Shown here: positions 29,809-37,853 of the stretch, in pieces
Layout: each line of letters starts with the position of its first letter
Numbering within the stretch: the first letter of the stretch is position 1
Assembly: GCF_037652055.1 (NCBI RefSeq)
Contig: NZ_JBBKAH010000002.1
Location: forward strand, 1,116,001-1,180,000
Direction of reading: 5' to 3'
Length of the DNA: 64,000 nt
From: Pelagibius sp037652055
GTDB taxonomy: Bacteria > Pseudomonadota > Alphaproteobacteria > Kiloniellales > Kiloniellaceae
The notes under the pieces: model-generated
Databases searched by the model: none
What the model was told of the DNA's origin: nothing
What the model saw: the letters and a program-made list of their open reading frames with translations, nothing else
Program-made: the position numbers and the translations under genes

Positions 29809-29838
29809 GGACGGGAGGGCAAGGCGGACATTTCGGCG

Positions 29839-30909
29839 ATGGAGAACCTCGAAGAACTGCAGGAAAGCCTGCTGAATCGCGTGGCGACAGCGGGCGATCT
29901 GGAGGCTCTGGAGAGTCTGCGCGTGCAGGCGCTCGGCAAGAAGGGTGAAGTCACCCAGCGGCTGAAGACCCTCGGCAGCCTCACCCCCGACGAGCGCAAG
30001 GAAGCCGGCCAGCGGCTGAACCGCGTGAAGGAGGTGTTGACCGAGGCCCTGGACGCGCGCCGCGCCGACCTTGAGGAGCGTGCCCTGGAGTCCCGCCTCG
30101 TCAACGAGGCAGTGGACGTCACCCTGCCGGCGCGCCCGGCGGAGGTCGGCCGCATCCACCCGATCAGCCAGACCTTCGAGGAATTGGTGGCGATCTTCGG
30201 TGAGATGGGCTTCTCGGTCGCCGAGGGCCCGCACATCGAAGAGGACTACTACAACTTCACCGCCCTCAACATCCACGAGGCGCACCCGGCGCGCCAGGAA
30301 ATGGATACCTTCTACATGCGGCCCGCCGCCGACGGCAGCCGCAAGGTCCTGCGCACGCATACCTCGCCGGTGCAGATCCGCACCATGCTATCGGAAAAGC
30401 CGCCGATCCGCATCATCGTGCCGGGGCGCACCTTCCGCGCCGACCACGACGCCACCCACTCGCCGATGTTCCATCAGGTCGAGGGGCTGGTGATCGACAA
30501 GAAGTCCCACATGGGTCACCTGAAGGGCACGCTGACGGCCTTCTGCCGCGCTTTCTTCGGCGTCGACGACCTGCCGCTGCGCTTCCGGCCCAGCTACTTC
30601 CCCTTCACCGAGCCCAGCGCCGAGGTTGACATCGGCTGTTCGCGGGAGGGCGGTGAACTGAAGATCGGCCCGGGCAAGGACTGGCTGGAGATCCTCGGCA
30701 GCGGCATGGTGCATCCCAAGGTGCTGGCCAACTGCGGCATCGATCCCAACGAGTACCAGGGCTTCGCCTTCGGCATGGGGATCGAGCGCATCGCCATGCT
30801 GAAATACGGCTTTCCGGACCTGCGCATCTTCTACGAGACGGACCTGCGTTGGATGAAGCACTACGGCTTCGTGCCGCTGGAGATTCCCTCCATGGTCCGG
30901 GGCATGTAG
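29839..30909 (+). CDS. pheS: Phenylalanyl-tRNA synthetase alpha subunit
   Basis: 356 residues. An N-terminal coiled coil (about 1-85) binds tRNA-Phe, and the class II catalytic domain follows. HPISQTFEELVAIFGEMGF opens it, the motif 2 region is TFRADHDATHSPMFHQVEGL, and motif 3 is FGMGIERIAMLKYG. It forms the alpha2-beta2 enzyme with PheT, whose gene starts 16 bases downstream. ATG at 29839; full family length. Confidence 0.97.
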   Translation: MENLEELQESLLNRVATAGDLEALESLRVQALGKKGEVTQRLKTLGSLTPDERKEAGQRLNRVKEVLTEALDARRADLEERALESRLVNEAVDVTLPARPAEVGRIHPISQTFEELVAIFGEMGFSVAEGPHIEEDYYNFTALNIHEAHPARQEMDTFYMRPAADGSRKVLRTHTSPVQIRTMLSEKPPIRIIVPGRTFRADHDATHSPMFHQVEGLVIDKKSHMGHLKGTLTAFCRAFFGVDDLPLRFRPSYFPFTEPSAEVDIGCSREGGELKIGPGKDWLEILGSGMVHPKVLANCGIDPNEYQGFAFGMGIERIAMLKYGFPDLRIFYETDLRWMKHYGFVPLEIPSMVRGM

Positions 30910-30925
30910 AGGGGGATGTAGCGCC

Positions 30926-33328
30926 ATGAAGTTCACGCTGAACTGGCTGAAGGACCACCTCGACACCACCGCCTCCCTTAAGGAGATCACCGACAAGCTG
31001 TCGATGATCGGCCTGGAGGTCGAGGGCGTGGAGGATCGCGCCGAGAGCCTGAAGCCCTTCACCGTCGCCTACGTGAAGGAGGCGCGCCAGCACCCGAACG
31101 CGGACCGTCTCAGGGTCTGCATCGTCGATACCGGCAAGGGCGAGGTGCAGGTGGTCTGCGGCGCGCCCAACGCGCGCACCGGCATGAAGGGTGTCTTCGC
31201 GCCGGTGGGCAGCTACGTCCCCGGTACGGATTTGACCCTCAAGGCCGGCAAGATCCGCGGCGAGGACTCCAACGGCATGCTGGTCTCGGAGCGTGAGCTC
31301 GGTCTCTCCGACGACCACGAGGGCATCATCGACCTGCCGGCCGACGCGCCGCTGGGCGCCGCCTTCGCCGAGGTCGCAGGCTTGAACGACCCGGTCATCG
31401 AGATCGCCATCACGCCGAACCGCGGCGACTGCCTGGGCGTGCGCGGCGTTGCGCGCGATCTCGCGGCGGCCGGCCTCGGCACCCTGAAGCCGCTGAAGGC
31501 GGCGGAGCCGGTGAACGGCACCTTCGACAGCCCGATCCGATGGCGCCGCGACCTGCCGGCCGATCGCCAGCATGCTTGTCCCTATGTGGCCGGGCGTTAT
31601 TTCCGCGGCGTGAAAAACGGCCCCAGTCCCAAGTGGCTGCAGGACCGCCTGCGCGCCATCGGTCTGCGTCCCATCTCAGCGCTGGTCGACGTCACCAACT
31701 ACGTCACCTTCGACCTTGGTCGCCCGCTGCACGTCTTCGACGCCGACAAGGTGAAGGGCGACGTGGTCATGCGCCTCGCCCGGCCGGGCGACGAGATCCT
31801 CGCCCTCGACGGCGACACCTACGCCCTGGACGGCGAAATGGTGGCGATCTATGACGACAACGGGCCGGAAGGCATCGGTGGCGTCATGGGCGGTGAGCTC
31901 TCCGGTTGCCATGAGGACACCACAAACGTCTTCCTGGAGGTCGCCCTCTTTGACCCCGACATGGTGGCGCGCACGGGGCGCACCCTGGGCATCCTCTCCG
32001 ACGCGCGCTACCGCTTCGAGCGCGGCCTCGATCCGCAGTCGGCGGTGTGGGGCGTGGAGGTGGCCGCACGCCTCATCCTTGAGCTCTGCGGCGGCGAGGT
32101 AAGCGATGTGGTCAGCGCCGGCGACGTTCCGCCGGAAACCCGCAAGCTGGCCCTGCGCCCGTCGCGCGTTGCCGAACTGGGCGGCATGACTGTGGACGCG
32201 GCCCGCCAGGCAGAGATCCTCGAGCGCCTCGGCTGCTCGGTCGATGCCGGAAACGACGAGATCGCCGTGGTGCCACCGAGCTGGCGCCCGGACATCGAGG
32301 GCGAGGCCTGCCTGGTCGAGGAGGTCATGCGCATCCACGGCTATGACGACATTCCTGAGGTCGAACTGCCGCGCGACAGTTATCTGCCGCGCGCGGTGCT
32401 GACTCCGGCGCAGCGGCGTGTCTCGGTGGCGCGTACGGCGCTGGCCTGGCGCGGCCTCTATGAGGGCGTCACCTTCTCCTTCGTCGCGCGCCGCGAAGCC
32501 GAGCTGTTCGGTGGTGGTGCCGAGGCCGTCACGCTCGCCAACCCGATCTCCGCCGATCTCGACGTCATGCGGCCGACACCGCTGGTGAACCTCGCCACCG
32601 CGGCGGTGCGCAACGCCGACCGCGGCTATGGCGACCTCGCTCTCTTCGAGGTCGGTCCGCAGTACCTCGACGACACGCCCAAGGGCCAGCTGACGGTGGT
32701 CGCTGGCCTGCGCCGCGGCGACTTCCAGCCGCGCCATTGGGCGGGCGGAGCCCGTCCGGTCGATGCCTTCGATGCCAAGGGCGACGCCGAGGCCGTGCTG
32801 GTCGCCTGCGAGGCACCGGCCGACAAGCTGCAGGTCACCACCGACGCGCCGGCCTGGTACCACCCGGGCCGTTCCGGGGTGCTGCGCCTCGGCCCCAACG
32901 TGCTGGCGCAGTTCGGCGAACTGCATCCGCGCGTACTGAAGGCCCTGGACCTGAAAGCGCCGGCTGTGGCCTTTGAGGTGTTCCTGGACCGCATTCCGCT
33001 GCCGCGTGCCGGCCGGCAGAAGCGCAGCCTTCTGGAGCTGTCACCGTTCCAGCCGGTGTCGCGCGATTTCGCGTTTCTGGTGGATGAAGACGTGCCGGCG
33101 GAGAAGCTGCTGCGCGCGGCGCGCGGGGCGGACAAGGCGCTGATCACCGAGGTGGCGTTGTTCGACGTCTATCAGGGCAAGGGGGTGGAGCCGGGCAAGA
33201 AATCGCTCGCCATTGCCGTCACCCTGCAGCCGCGCCAAGGCACGCTGACCGATCAGGAGATCGAGGCCGTGGCCGCCAAGGTGGTGGCCCAGGTCGCCGG
33301 TGCGACCGGCGGCATACTCCGCGGCTAA
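30926..33328 (+). CDS. pheT: Phenylalanyl-tRNA synthetase beta subunit
   Basis: 800 residues, full length. The EMAP-type tRNA-binding domain (about 40-150) contains HPNADRLRVCIVDTG and NGMLVSERELGLS. The B3/B4 editing domain (about 210-380) has RPISALVDVTNYVTFDLGRPLHVFDADK. The B5 domain and the catalytic-like core follow, then a C-terminal FDX-ACB anticodon-binding domain (about 705-800) ending LTDQEIEAVAAKVVAQV. Co-transcribed with pheS. A GC-rich hairpin near 33332-33352 follows the stop. Confidence 0.97.
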   Translation: MKFTLNWLKDHLDTTASLKEITDKLSMIGLEVEGVEDRAESLKPFTVAYVKEARQHPNADRLRVCIVDTGKGEVQVVCGAPNARTGMKGVFAPVGSYVPGTDLTLKAGKIRGEDSNGMLVSERELGLSDDHEGIIDLPADAPLGAAFAEVAGLNDPVIEIAITPNRGDCLGVRGVARDLAAAGLGTLKPLKAAEPVNGTFDSPIRWRRDLPADRQHACPYVAGRYFRGVKNGPSPKWLQDRLRAIGLRPISALVDVTNYVTFDLGRPLHVFDADKVKGDVVMRLARPGDEILALDGDTYALDGEMVAIYDDNGPEGIGGVMGGELSGCHEDTTNVFLEVALFDPDMVARTGRTLGILSDARYRFERGLDPQSAVWGVEVAARLILELCGGEVSDVVSAGDVPPETRKLALRPSRVAELGGMTVDAARQAEILERLGCSVDAGNDEIAVVPPSWRPDIEGEACLVEEVMRIHGYDDIPEVELPRDSYLPRAVLTPAQRRVSVARTALAWRGLYEGVTFSFVARREAELFGGGAEAVTLANPISADLDVMRPTPLVNLATAAVRNADRGYGDLALFEVGPQYLDDTPKGQLTVVAGLRRGDFQPRHWAGGARPVDAFDAKGDAEAVLVACEAPADKLQVTTDAPAWYHPGRSGVLRLGPNVLAQFGELHPRVLKALDLKAPAVAFEVFLDRIPLPRAGRQKRSLLELSPFQPVSRDFAFLVDEDVPAEKLLRAARGADKALITEVALFDVYQGKGVEPGKKSLAIAVTLQPRQGTLTDQEIEAVAAKVVAQVAGATGGILRG

Positions 33329-33406
33329 ATCCGGGGGCGGCTAAGCCTGCCCCTCCGCAGCGCCGCTGGCCTGACGCCGCCCGATCTTCCGATCAGTTCC
33401 GGAAAG

Positions 33407-33583
33407 TCAGGAGTATTCCGCCCTGGGGGTGCTGTAGCGCGCCCAAAGCTCGTCGGCCTTGCGCGCGCGCTCGACCAGTTCTTTTGCCAGTTTGATGTTG
33501 CCAGCCGCCTCCGCGCGCGCGGCGAGCGCCCAGGTCATCGCCGCATATTCGCGTGCTTCTGCTTCGCTGATTCTCCGGTCCAT
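33407..33583 (-). CDS. Small hypothetical protein, 58 residues
   Basis: An intact short frame from ATG 33583 to TGA 33409-33407 encodes 58 residues beginning MDRRISEAEAREYAAMTW and ending ELWARYSTPRAEYS. The composition (Ala, Glu, Arg, Lys; amphipathic helix repeats) is protein-like, and GC-rich third positions follow the local codon pattern. No recognised family. It looks like a single helical hairpin. It has no signal peptide. Convergent with pheT. It is short enough to be missed by length-limited gene finding. Confidence 0.6.
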   Translation of the reverse strand: MDRRISEAEAREYAAMTWALAARAEAAGNIKLAKELVERARKADELWARYSTPRAEYS

Positions 33584-33790
33584 TTCTACAAATCCCTGCC
33601 CAGATGGGAATTGGCGACTGGATTGAGCCTCAACCGTGGATGGTTAATGAAACGTTAAAGAACCGCTAAGTCTGTGATATTTCTGCACCCGGAGTTGCAA
33701 GCCTACAACAGATGCCGCGCTCTGGCGGGTGGCAAGGCGGTGGCGTTGCTGTGCGAAGGAAAGGGCCGTGCGGCGGGTGCACAGGACAGC

Positions 33791-33820
33791 AAAAAGGCCC
33801 GGTCCATACTGGACCGGGCC
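33791..33820 (-). terminator. Rho-independent terminator for the 33896-34249 gene
   Basis: GGCCCGGTCCA (33796-33806) and TGGACCGGGCC (33810-33820) form a perfect 11-bp stem with a three-base loop. On the minus strand it is followed by TTTTT (33795-33791). It lies 75 bases after the stop of the minus-strand secreted-protein gene. The rest of 33584-33895 holds no gene I trust. Confidence 0.85.
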
Positions 33821-33895
33821 CTTGAGAAATCCCGTGGCCTTTTGGGCGACTACCGTTTCGGTGCTGCCCCTAAGCCGTATCGTCAGGCCTTTTGA

Positions 33896-34249
33896 TCAGG
33901 TGCTGTACCACTGCATGCAAATGCGCGGTCCCTGGTGGGCCTTGTTGTGAGCGGCGGTCTGCCGGATCGTCTTGCTGATGAAGTTCTCCAGCTCCCGGAT
34001 GTGATGCTCCGGCACGCCGGCCCGGATCAGGGTGCTGCGGGACTGACGCGCGTTCTTATCGTAGGTCGCGAAGTCGTCCTTACCCAGAGCCTCGTAGGCC
34101 TTCACCATGCAATAGTTCTGTTGATACCAGCGCGCTTCATTGCGCGCCGCAGCTGCGGGGGACGTGGTCGCCGCAAAGACTGCACCTGCGATCGCAACGC
34201 AGGCCGCCAAGCGGATTCCGCCACCCACGGACATGAAGATTCTTCCCAT
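33896..34249 (-). CDS. Small secreted protein of unknown function
   Basis: 117 residues. ATG at 34249 was chosen because GGAGAGG lies just before it, and it starts a signal peptide (about 1-35, MGRIFMSVGGGIRLAAC to TTSPAAAA). The mature protein of about 80 residues has two cysteines (NYCMVKAYE and PRICMQWYS), which could form a disulfide in the periplasm. The sequence is otherwise polar and helical. The family is not recognised. It ends in its own strong terminator at 33791-33820, so it is probably monocistronic. Confidence 0.75.
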   Translation of the reverse strand: MGRIFMSVGGGIRLAACVAIAGAVFAATTSPAAAARNEARWYQQNYCMVKAYEALGKDDFATYDKNARQSRSTLIRAGVPEHHIRELENFISKTIRQTAAHNKAHQGPRICMQWYST

Positions 34250-34381
34250 GAAACCTCTCCGCATCGTTTCGCCATCAGTGTCCTGAGGCGGCCAATTCTT
34301 CACGTGCGGCCTTTAGAATCTGTGAAGAATCGGGATAATGCTCCCCAAATCCAGATCAGATTAACAAGAATACCCAAATTC

Positions 34382-34657
34382 TCAAAGCTGAAGAAATCTG
34401 GGTCTACCGGAGCGTGGGGTGAGGATGCGGGTGGTGGAACTGGCGGGCGGCTGCCAGTGCAGTTCGATGCCGCGTTCGGCAAGGAATTCCTCCGCGGCCT
34501 GACGCGCCTCGGCGTGGGTGCGCGCGGTGCCCTGGCCGAAGCGCACCCCTTCCGTTTTCTGGTAGGTCACGGTCCAGCGGAACAGCCGTTCGCCGCGCTG
34601 TTGCGTAAAGTTCGATGTCTCGCGCCAGGGCTCTATCAGGATATTGTGACTCTTCAA
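34382..34657 (-). CDS. Small hypothetical protein, 91 residues
   Basis: Starts at TTG 34657 with GGGAGG about seven bases upstream; no better start is in frame. The sequence has RWTVTYQKTEGVRFGQGTAR followed by a helix THAEARQAAEEFLAERG, a beta-alpha pattern like small dsRBD- or DUF-type proteins, though no family is assigned. The last 20 residues are Arg/Pro/Ser-rich. It lies between the secreted protein gene and lepA. Codon use fits the neighbours. Confidence 0.55.
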   Translation of the reverse strand: MKSHNILIEPWRETSNFTQQRGERLFRWTVTYQKTEGVRFGQGTARTHAEARQAAEEFLAERGIELHWQPPASSTTRILTPRSGRPRFLQL

Positions 34658-34829
34658 CGGCTTGCCTCCCTCTGCCTTTAGGATCGAGGGCTAACACGGC
34701 CGTTTCGCGCCGGCCTGTGACGACTTCGGGACAAATGCGCGGCTTCTGTGGAGTTTTCGGGTCGGCGGCGGCTCGCCCCGGCCGGCCGGTATCGGCGGGG
34801 GCCGGCGCCCCGCGGAACGTCGTCGGGCG

Positions 34830-34858
34830 TTGCTTCGTGGGGCGCCGCGCCCTATCTT
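34830..34858 (+). promoter_or_regulatory. Sigma-70-type promoter for lepA
   Basis: TTGCTT (34830-34835), 17 bases, TATCTT (34853-34858), about 60 bases before the lepA start. Confidence 0.5.
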
Positions 34859-34920
34859 CCTGCGCGCCCCCGCCTCTGTCGATTTGGGGGGTTTTTACCG
34901 AGGCATACCGCAAAGTCAGC

Positions 34921-36723
34921 ATGACCGACCTTTCCCACATCCGTAACTTCGCGATCATCGCCCACATCGATCACGGCAAGTCCACCCTGGCCGATCGCCT
35001 GATCCAGCTCTGCGGCGGCCTCACCGCACGCGAGATGAAGGAGCAGGTCCTCGACTCGATGGATCTGGAGCGCGAGCGCGGCATCACCATCAAGGCGCAG
35101 ACCGTGCGGCTCAGCTACACCGCCGAGGACGGCGAGACCTACGAGCTGAACCTCATCGACACGCCCGGCCACGTCGACTTCTCCTACGAGGTCAGCCGCT
35201 CGCTGGCGGCCTGCGAGGGCTCACTGCTGCTGGTCGACGCCTCCCAAGGTGTCGAAGCGCAGACTCTCGCCAACGTCTACCTGGCGATCGACAACAACCA
35301 CGAGATCATCCCGGTCCTGAACAAGGCCGACCTGCCGGCGGCCGAGCCGGAGCGGGTGAAGGAGCAGATCGAGGAAGTCATCGGCATCGATGCCACCGAC
35401 GCCCTGCTGATCTCGGCCAAGACCGGCCTCGGCGTGCCCGCGGTGCTGGAAGCGCTGGTGAAGCGGCTGCCGCCGCCCAAGGGCGACGCCGCGGCACCCC
35501 TTAAAGCCATGCTGGTGGACAGCTGGTACGATACCTACCTGGGCGTCATCGCCCTGGTGCGCGTGGTCGACGGCAAGCTCATCCCGGGCATGAAGATCCG
35601 CATGATGGGCACCGGCGCCACCCACTTCGTCGACAAGGTCGGCGCCTTCACGCCCAAGATGGTGAACCTGCCGGAACTCGGCCCTGGGGAGTTGGGCTTC
35701 ATCAACGCTTCCATCAAGTCGGTTGCCGACTGCAACGTCGGCGACACCATCACCGACGAGCGCCGCCCGGCCGAAAAGCCGCTGCCCGGTTTCAAACCGT
35801 CGGTGCCGGTGGTGTTCTGCGGCCTGTTTCCGGTCGACGCCGCGGACTACGAGGACTTGCGCGATTCCCTGTCCAAGCTGGCGCTGAACGACTCCTCCTT
35901 TCAGTATGAGGCAGAGAGCAGCGCGGCGCTGGGCTTCGGCTTCCGCTGCGGCTTCCTCGGCCTCTTGCACCTGGAGATCGTGCAGGAGCGTCTGGAGCGC
36001 GAGTTCGACCTCGACCTCGTCACCACGGCCCCCTCGGTGGTCTACAAGATCCACATGACCAACGGGAAGCTGATCGAGCTGCACAACCCCGCCGACATGC
36101 CCGACGTGGTGAAGATCGATCACATCGAGGAGCCCTGGATCCGCGCCACCATCCTGGTGCCGGACGAGTACCTCGGCCCGATCCTCAAGCTCTGCGAGGA
36201 GCGCCGCGGCGAGCAGGTGGACCTCACCTACGCCGGCTCGCGCGCCATGCTGATCTATCGTCTGCCGCTGAACGAGGTGGTTTTCGACTTCTACGACCGT
36301 CTGAAGTCGGTGTCGCGCGGCTATGCCAGCTTCGACTACCAGATCGAGAGTTACCGCGAGAGCGACCTGGTGAAGGTCTCCATCCTGGTGAATACCGAAC
36401 CGGTCGACTCGCTGGCCATCATCGTGCACCGCGGCCAGGCCGAGGCCCGCGGCCGCATGCTCTGCGAGCGTCTGAAAGGCCTCATCCCGCGCCAGCTCTT
36501 CAAAATCGCCATCCAGGCGGCCATCGGCGGCAAGGTGATCGCACGCGAGACCATCTCGGCCCTGCGCAAGGACGTTACCGCTAAGTGCTACGGCGGCGAC
36601 ATCACGCGTAAGAGAAAGCTGCTGGAAAAGCAGAAGGCCGGCAAGAAGCGGATGCGCCAGATCGGCAACGTGGAGATCCCGCAGTCGGCCTTCCTGGCCG
36701 CGCTCAAGATGAGCGACAACTAG
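34921..36723 (+). CDS. lepA: Elongation factor 4 (LepA)
   Basis: 600 residues, the standard length. It is a translational GTPase that binds ribosomes and is linked to back-translocation, 30S biogenesis and stress tolerance. G1 is AHIDHGKST, the G2 region is ERGITIKAQTVRL, G3 is DTPGHVDF, and G4 is NKADLP. The LepA-specific C-terminal domain ends KKRMRQIGNVEIPQSAFLAAL. ATG at 34921 (MTDLSHIRNFAIIAHIDHG) was chosen; the open frame continues 102 codons upstream without homology. Confidence 0.97.
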   Translation: MTDLSHIRNFAIIAHIDHGKSTLADRLIQLCGGLTAREMKEQVLDSMDLERERGITIKAQTVRLSYTAEDGETYELNLIDTPGHVDFSYEVSRSLAACEGSLLLVDASQGVEAQTLANVYLAIDNNHEIIPVLNKADLPAAEPERVKEQIEEVIGIDATDALLISAKTGLGVPAVLEALVKRLPPPKGDAAAPLKAMLVDSWYDTYLGVIALVRVVDGKLIPGMKIRMMGTGATHFVDKVGAFTPKMVNLPELGPGELGFINASIKSVADCNVGDTITDERRPAEKPLPGFKPSVPVVFCGLFPVDAADYEDLRDSLSKLALNDSSFQYEAESSAALGFGFRCGFLGLLHLEIVQERLEREFDLDLVTTAPSVVYKIHMTNGKLIELHNPADMPDVVKIDHIEEPWIRATILVPDEYLGPILKLCEERRGEQVDLTYAGSRAMLIYRLPLNEVVFDFYDRLKSVSRGYASFDYQIESYRESDLVKVSILVNTEPVDSLAIIVHRGQAEARGRMLCERLKGLIPRQLFKIAIQAAIGGKVIARETISALRKDVTAKCYGGDITRKRKLLEKQKAGKKRMRQIGNVEIPQSAFLAALKMSDN

Positions 36724-36738
36724 CTTCGCGCACCCCTC

Positions 36739-37077
36739 TTAACGCTTGCTGGTGAAGCGGCGCGGCGCGCGGGGGCCGCGCCAGCGGCGGCACAGCAGCA
36801 CCAGCACGGCACCGGGTACGAAGAAGACGGCCACCGCCGGCCACAGCAGCACCGGCGCGACCACGTTGTCCCACAGGTCGACCGAGATGTTGCGCTCGAT
36901 GCCGGCCTGCAGAATGTTGAGGCTGGCGCCGCCAAAAGCCTGGTCGATCTCGTACCAGCGCTGACCCAGGACGGCGAAGCCCCAGGTCCCGCTGCTGAGC
37001 GACGAGACGGCGTCCCAGCCCAGCAGGACCAGGGCGCAGAACAGCAGAAACCAGCCGATCACGCGGCCAACGATCAT
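36739..37077 (-). CDS. Small two-helix membrane protein
   Basis: 112 residues. The N-terminal transmembrane helix (VIGWFLLFCALVLLGWDAV, about 5-23) is followed by a soluble loop with SLNILQAGIERNISVDLWDNV, a second helix (APVLLWPAVAVFFVPGAVLVLL, about 74-95), and a basic tail RRWRGPRAPRRFTSKR. By the positive-inside rule both termini are probably cytoplasmic. This kind of small protein is common in alphaproteobacteria but unnamed. Convergent with lepA, 15 bases apart. Confidence 0.75.
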   Translation of the reverse strand: MIVGRVIGWFLLFCALVLLGWDAVSSLSSGTWGFAVLGQRWYEIDQAFGGASLNILQAGIERNISVDLWDNVVAPVLLWPAVAVFFVPGAVLVLLCRRWRGPRAPRRFTSKR

Positions 37078-37290
37078 TCAGCCCCCCAATTTGCCATTGG
37101 CAGCCCGCCGCCGGCTGTACCTTGCCGGGCCGCTCGCTCCCCTGCCGGACCGGCCCGGCCGCCGCGGCGGCCATTGCGGGCGCGATAGTAGCAGCCGCGG
37201 GGGCCAGCGGCCAACCTCCGGGCGAAGAGGGGGCCGAAACGGCAGGCGGAGCACGCCCCTCAGGCGATTTGGCCGGCTGGTCCGTAAGCG

Positions 37291-37319
37291 TTGCATCGCG
37301 GCGCCGCCTCGGCTAGTTT
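37291..37319 (+). promoter_or_regulatory. Promoter for tRNA-Ser
   Basis: TTGCAT (37291-37296), 17 bases, TAGTTT (37314-37319), about 80 bases before the tRNA. The rest of the 37078-37402 gap shows no gene. Confidence 0.5.
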
Positions 37320-37402
37320 CGCGCCGCGCGCCCGGTATAGGGCCGGTCCCCCTGTGGGAAACCCAGGTTCGCCCCGGGCCCACCCGGACGGGCGCCGCGT
37401 GA

Positions 37403-37492
37403 GGAGAGATGGCCGAGTGGCTGAAGGCGCACGCTTGGAAAGCGTGTAGGCGGGAAACCGTCTCGAGGGTTCGAATCCCTCTCTCTCCGCCA
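37403..37492 (+). tRNA. tRNA-Ser (anticodon GGA), CCA encoded
   Basis: A 90-base class II tRNA. Acceptor GGAGAGA (37403-37409) pairs with TCTCTCC (37482-37488), then discriminator G and encoded CCA (37490-37492). The anticodon stem is CACGC/GCGTG around the loop TTGGAAA, giving anticodon GGA, which reads UCC and UCU. The long variable arm (GGCGGGAAACCGTCTC region) and the T arm GAGGG-TTCGAAT-CCCTC are typical of tRNA-Ser. A structured repeat begins at the very next base. Confidence 0.97.
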
Positions 37493-37588
37493 GCCTTCGC
37501 TCTTCGAGCTTCGGCTGGCTTACGCCAGTGAGCCAGCGGGCGCGAGATTAGAGCGAGGCTGCCCTCCGAAGCCTTGGCGAAGGAGGGC
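37493..37588 (+). repeat. REP-like structured element between tRNA-Ser and a GIY-YIG gene
   Basis: Two nested dyads start directly after the tRNA CCA. An imperfect outer arm pair GCCTTCGCTCT (37493-37503) / AGAGCGAGGC (37550-37559) encloses CTGGCT / AGCCAG (37515-37520 and 37531-37536). A second hairpin, GCCCTCC / GGAGGGC (37561-37567 and 37582-37588), encloses GAAGCCTTGGCGAA. The 'CCTCCGAAGCCTTGGCGAAGGAGG' type of palindrome is, from my recollection of other genomes, a dispersed repeat found next to GIY-YIG genes. Confidence 0.6.
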
Positions 37589-37606
37589 TGAGAAGAGTGC
37601 TCGTAT

Positions 37607-37849
37607 ATGCACTACGTGTACCTCATTCAGAGTGAGACATGCCCGGATCAGCGGTATGTCGGCTTCACTACAGACCTGAAGAAGCGGCTGGCGACCCACA
37701 ATGCGGGCGGGTCGGTCCATACTGCCAAATACAAGCCTTGGAAGCTGGTATGCTACCACGCGTTCTCGGATAAACGGAAAGCGCAGGAATTTGAGTACTA
37801 CTTGAAATCCGGCTCGGGCAGGGCCTTCGCAAACCGCCGGTTCTGGTAG
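37607..37849 (+). CDS. GIY-YIG nuclease-domain protein, single domain
   Basis: 80 residues, a minimal UvrC/Slx1-type GIY-YIG domain. YVYLIQS is the GIY-like strand, YVGFTTDLKKRLATHN carries the YIG-like element and the conserved Arg, and HTAKYKPWKLVCYHAF with KAQEFEYYLKSGSGRAF completes the domain, including the metal-binding Glu. Small stand-alone members are of uncertain function and often lie in repeat-bounded, apparently mobile contexts. Here the gene follows tRNA-Ser and a structured repeat and ends four bases before the convergent DUF1989 gene. Confidence 0.9.
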   Translation: MHYVYLIQSETCPDQRYVGFTTDLKKRLATHNAGGSVHTAKYKPWKLVCYHAFSDKRKAQEFEYYLKSGSGRAFANRRFW

Positions 37850-37853
37850 CCCC

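Noticed and set aside
29698..29838. Possible Phe attenuator before pheS
   Set aside because: Hairpins exist, but no leader peptide with Phe codons and no T-tract was found.
33674..33895. 73-codon plus-strand frame between pheT and the secreted-protein gene
   Set aside because: It contains the perfect minus-strand terminator at 33791-33820, has no ribosome binding site and no protein-like pattern.
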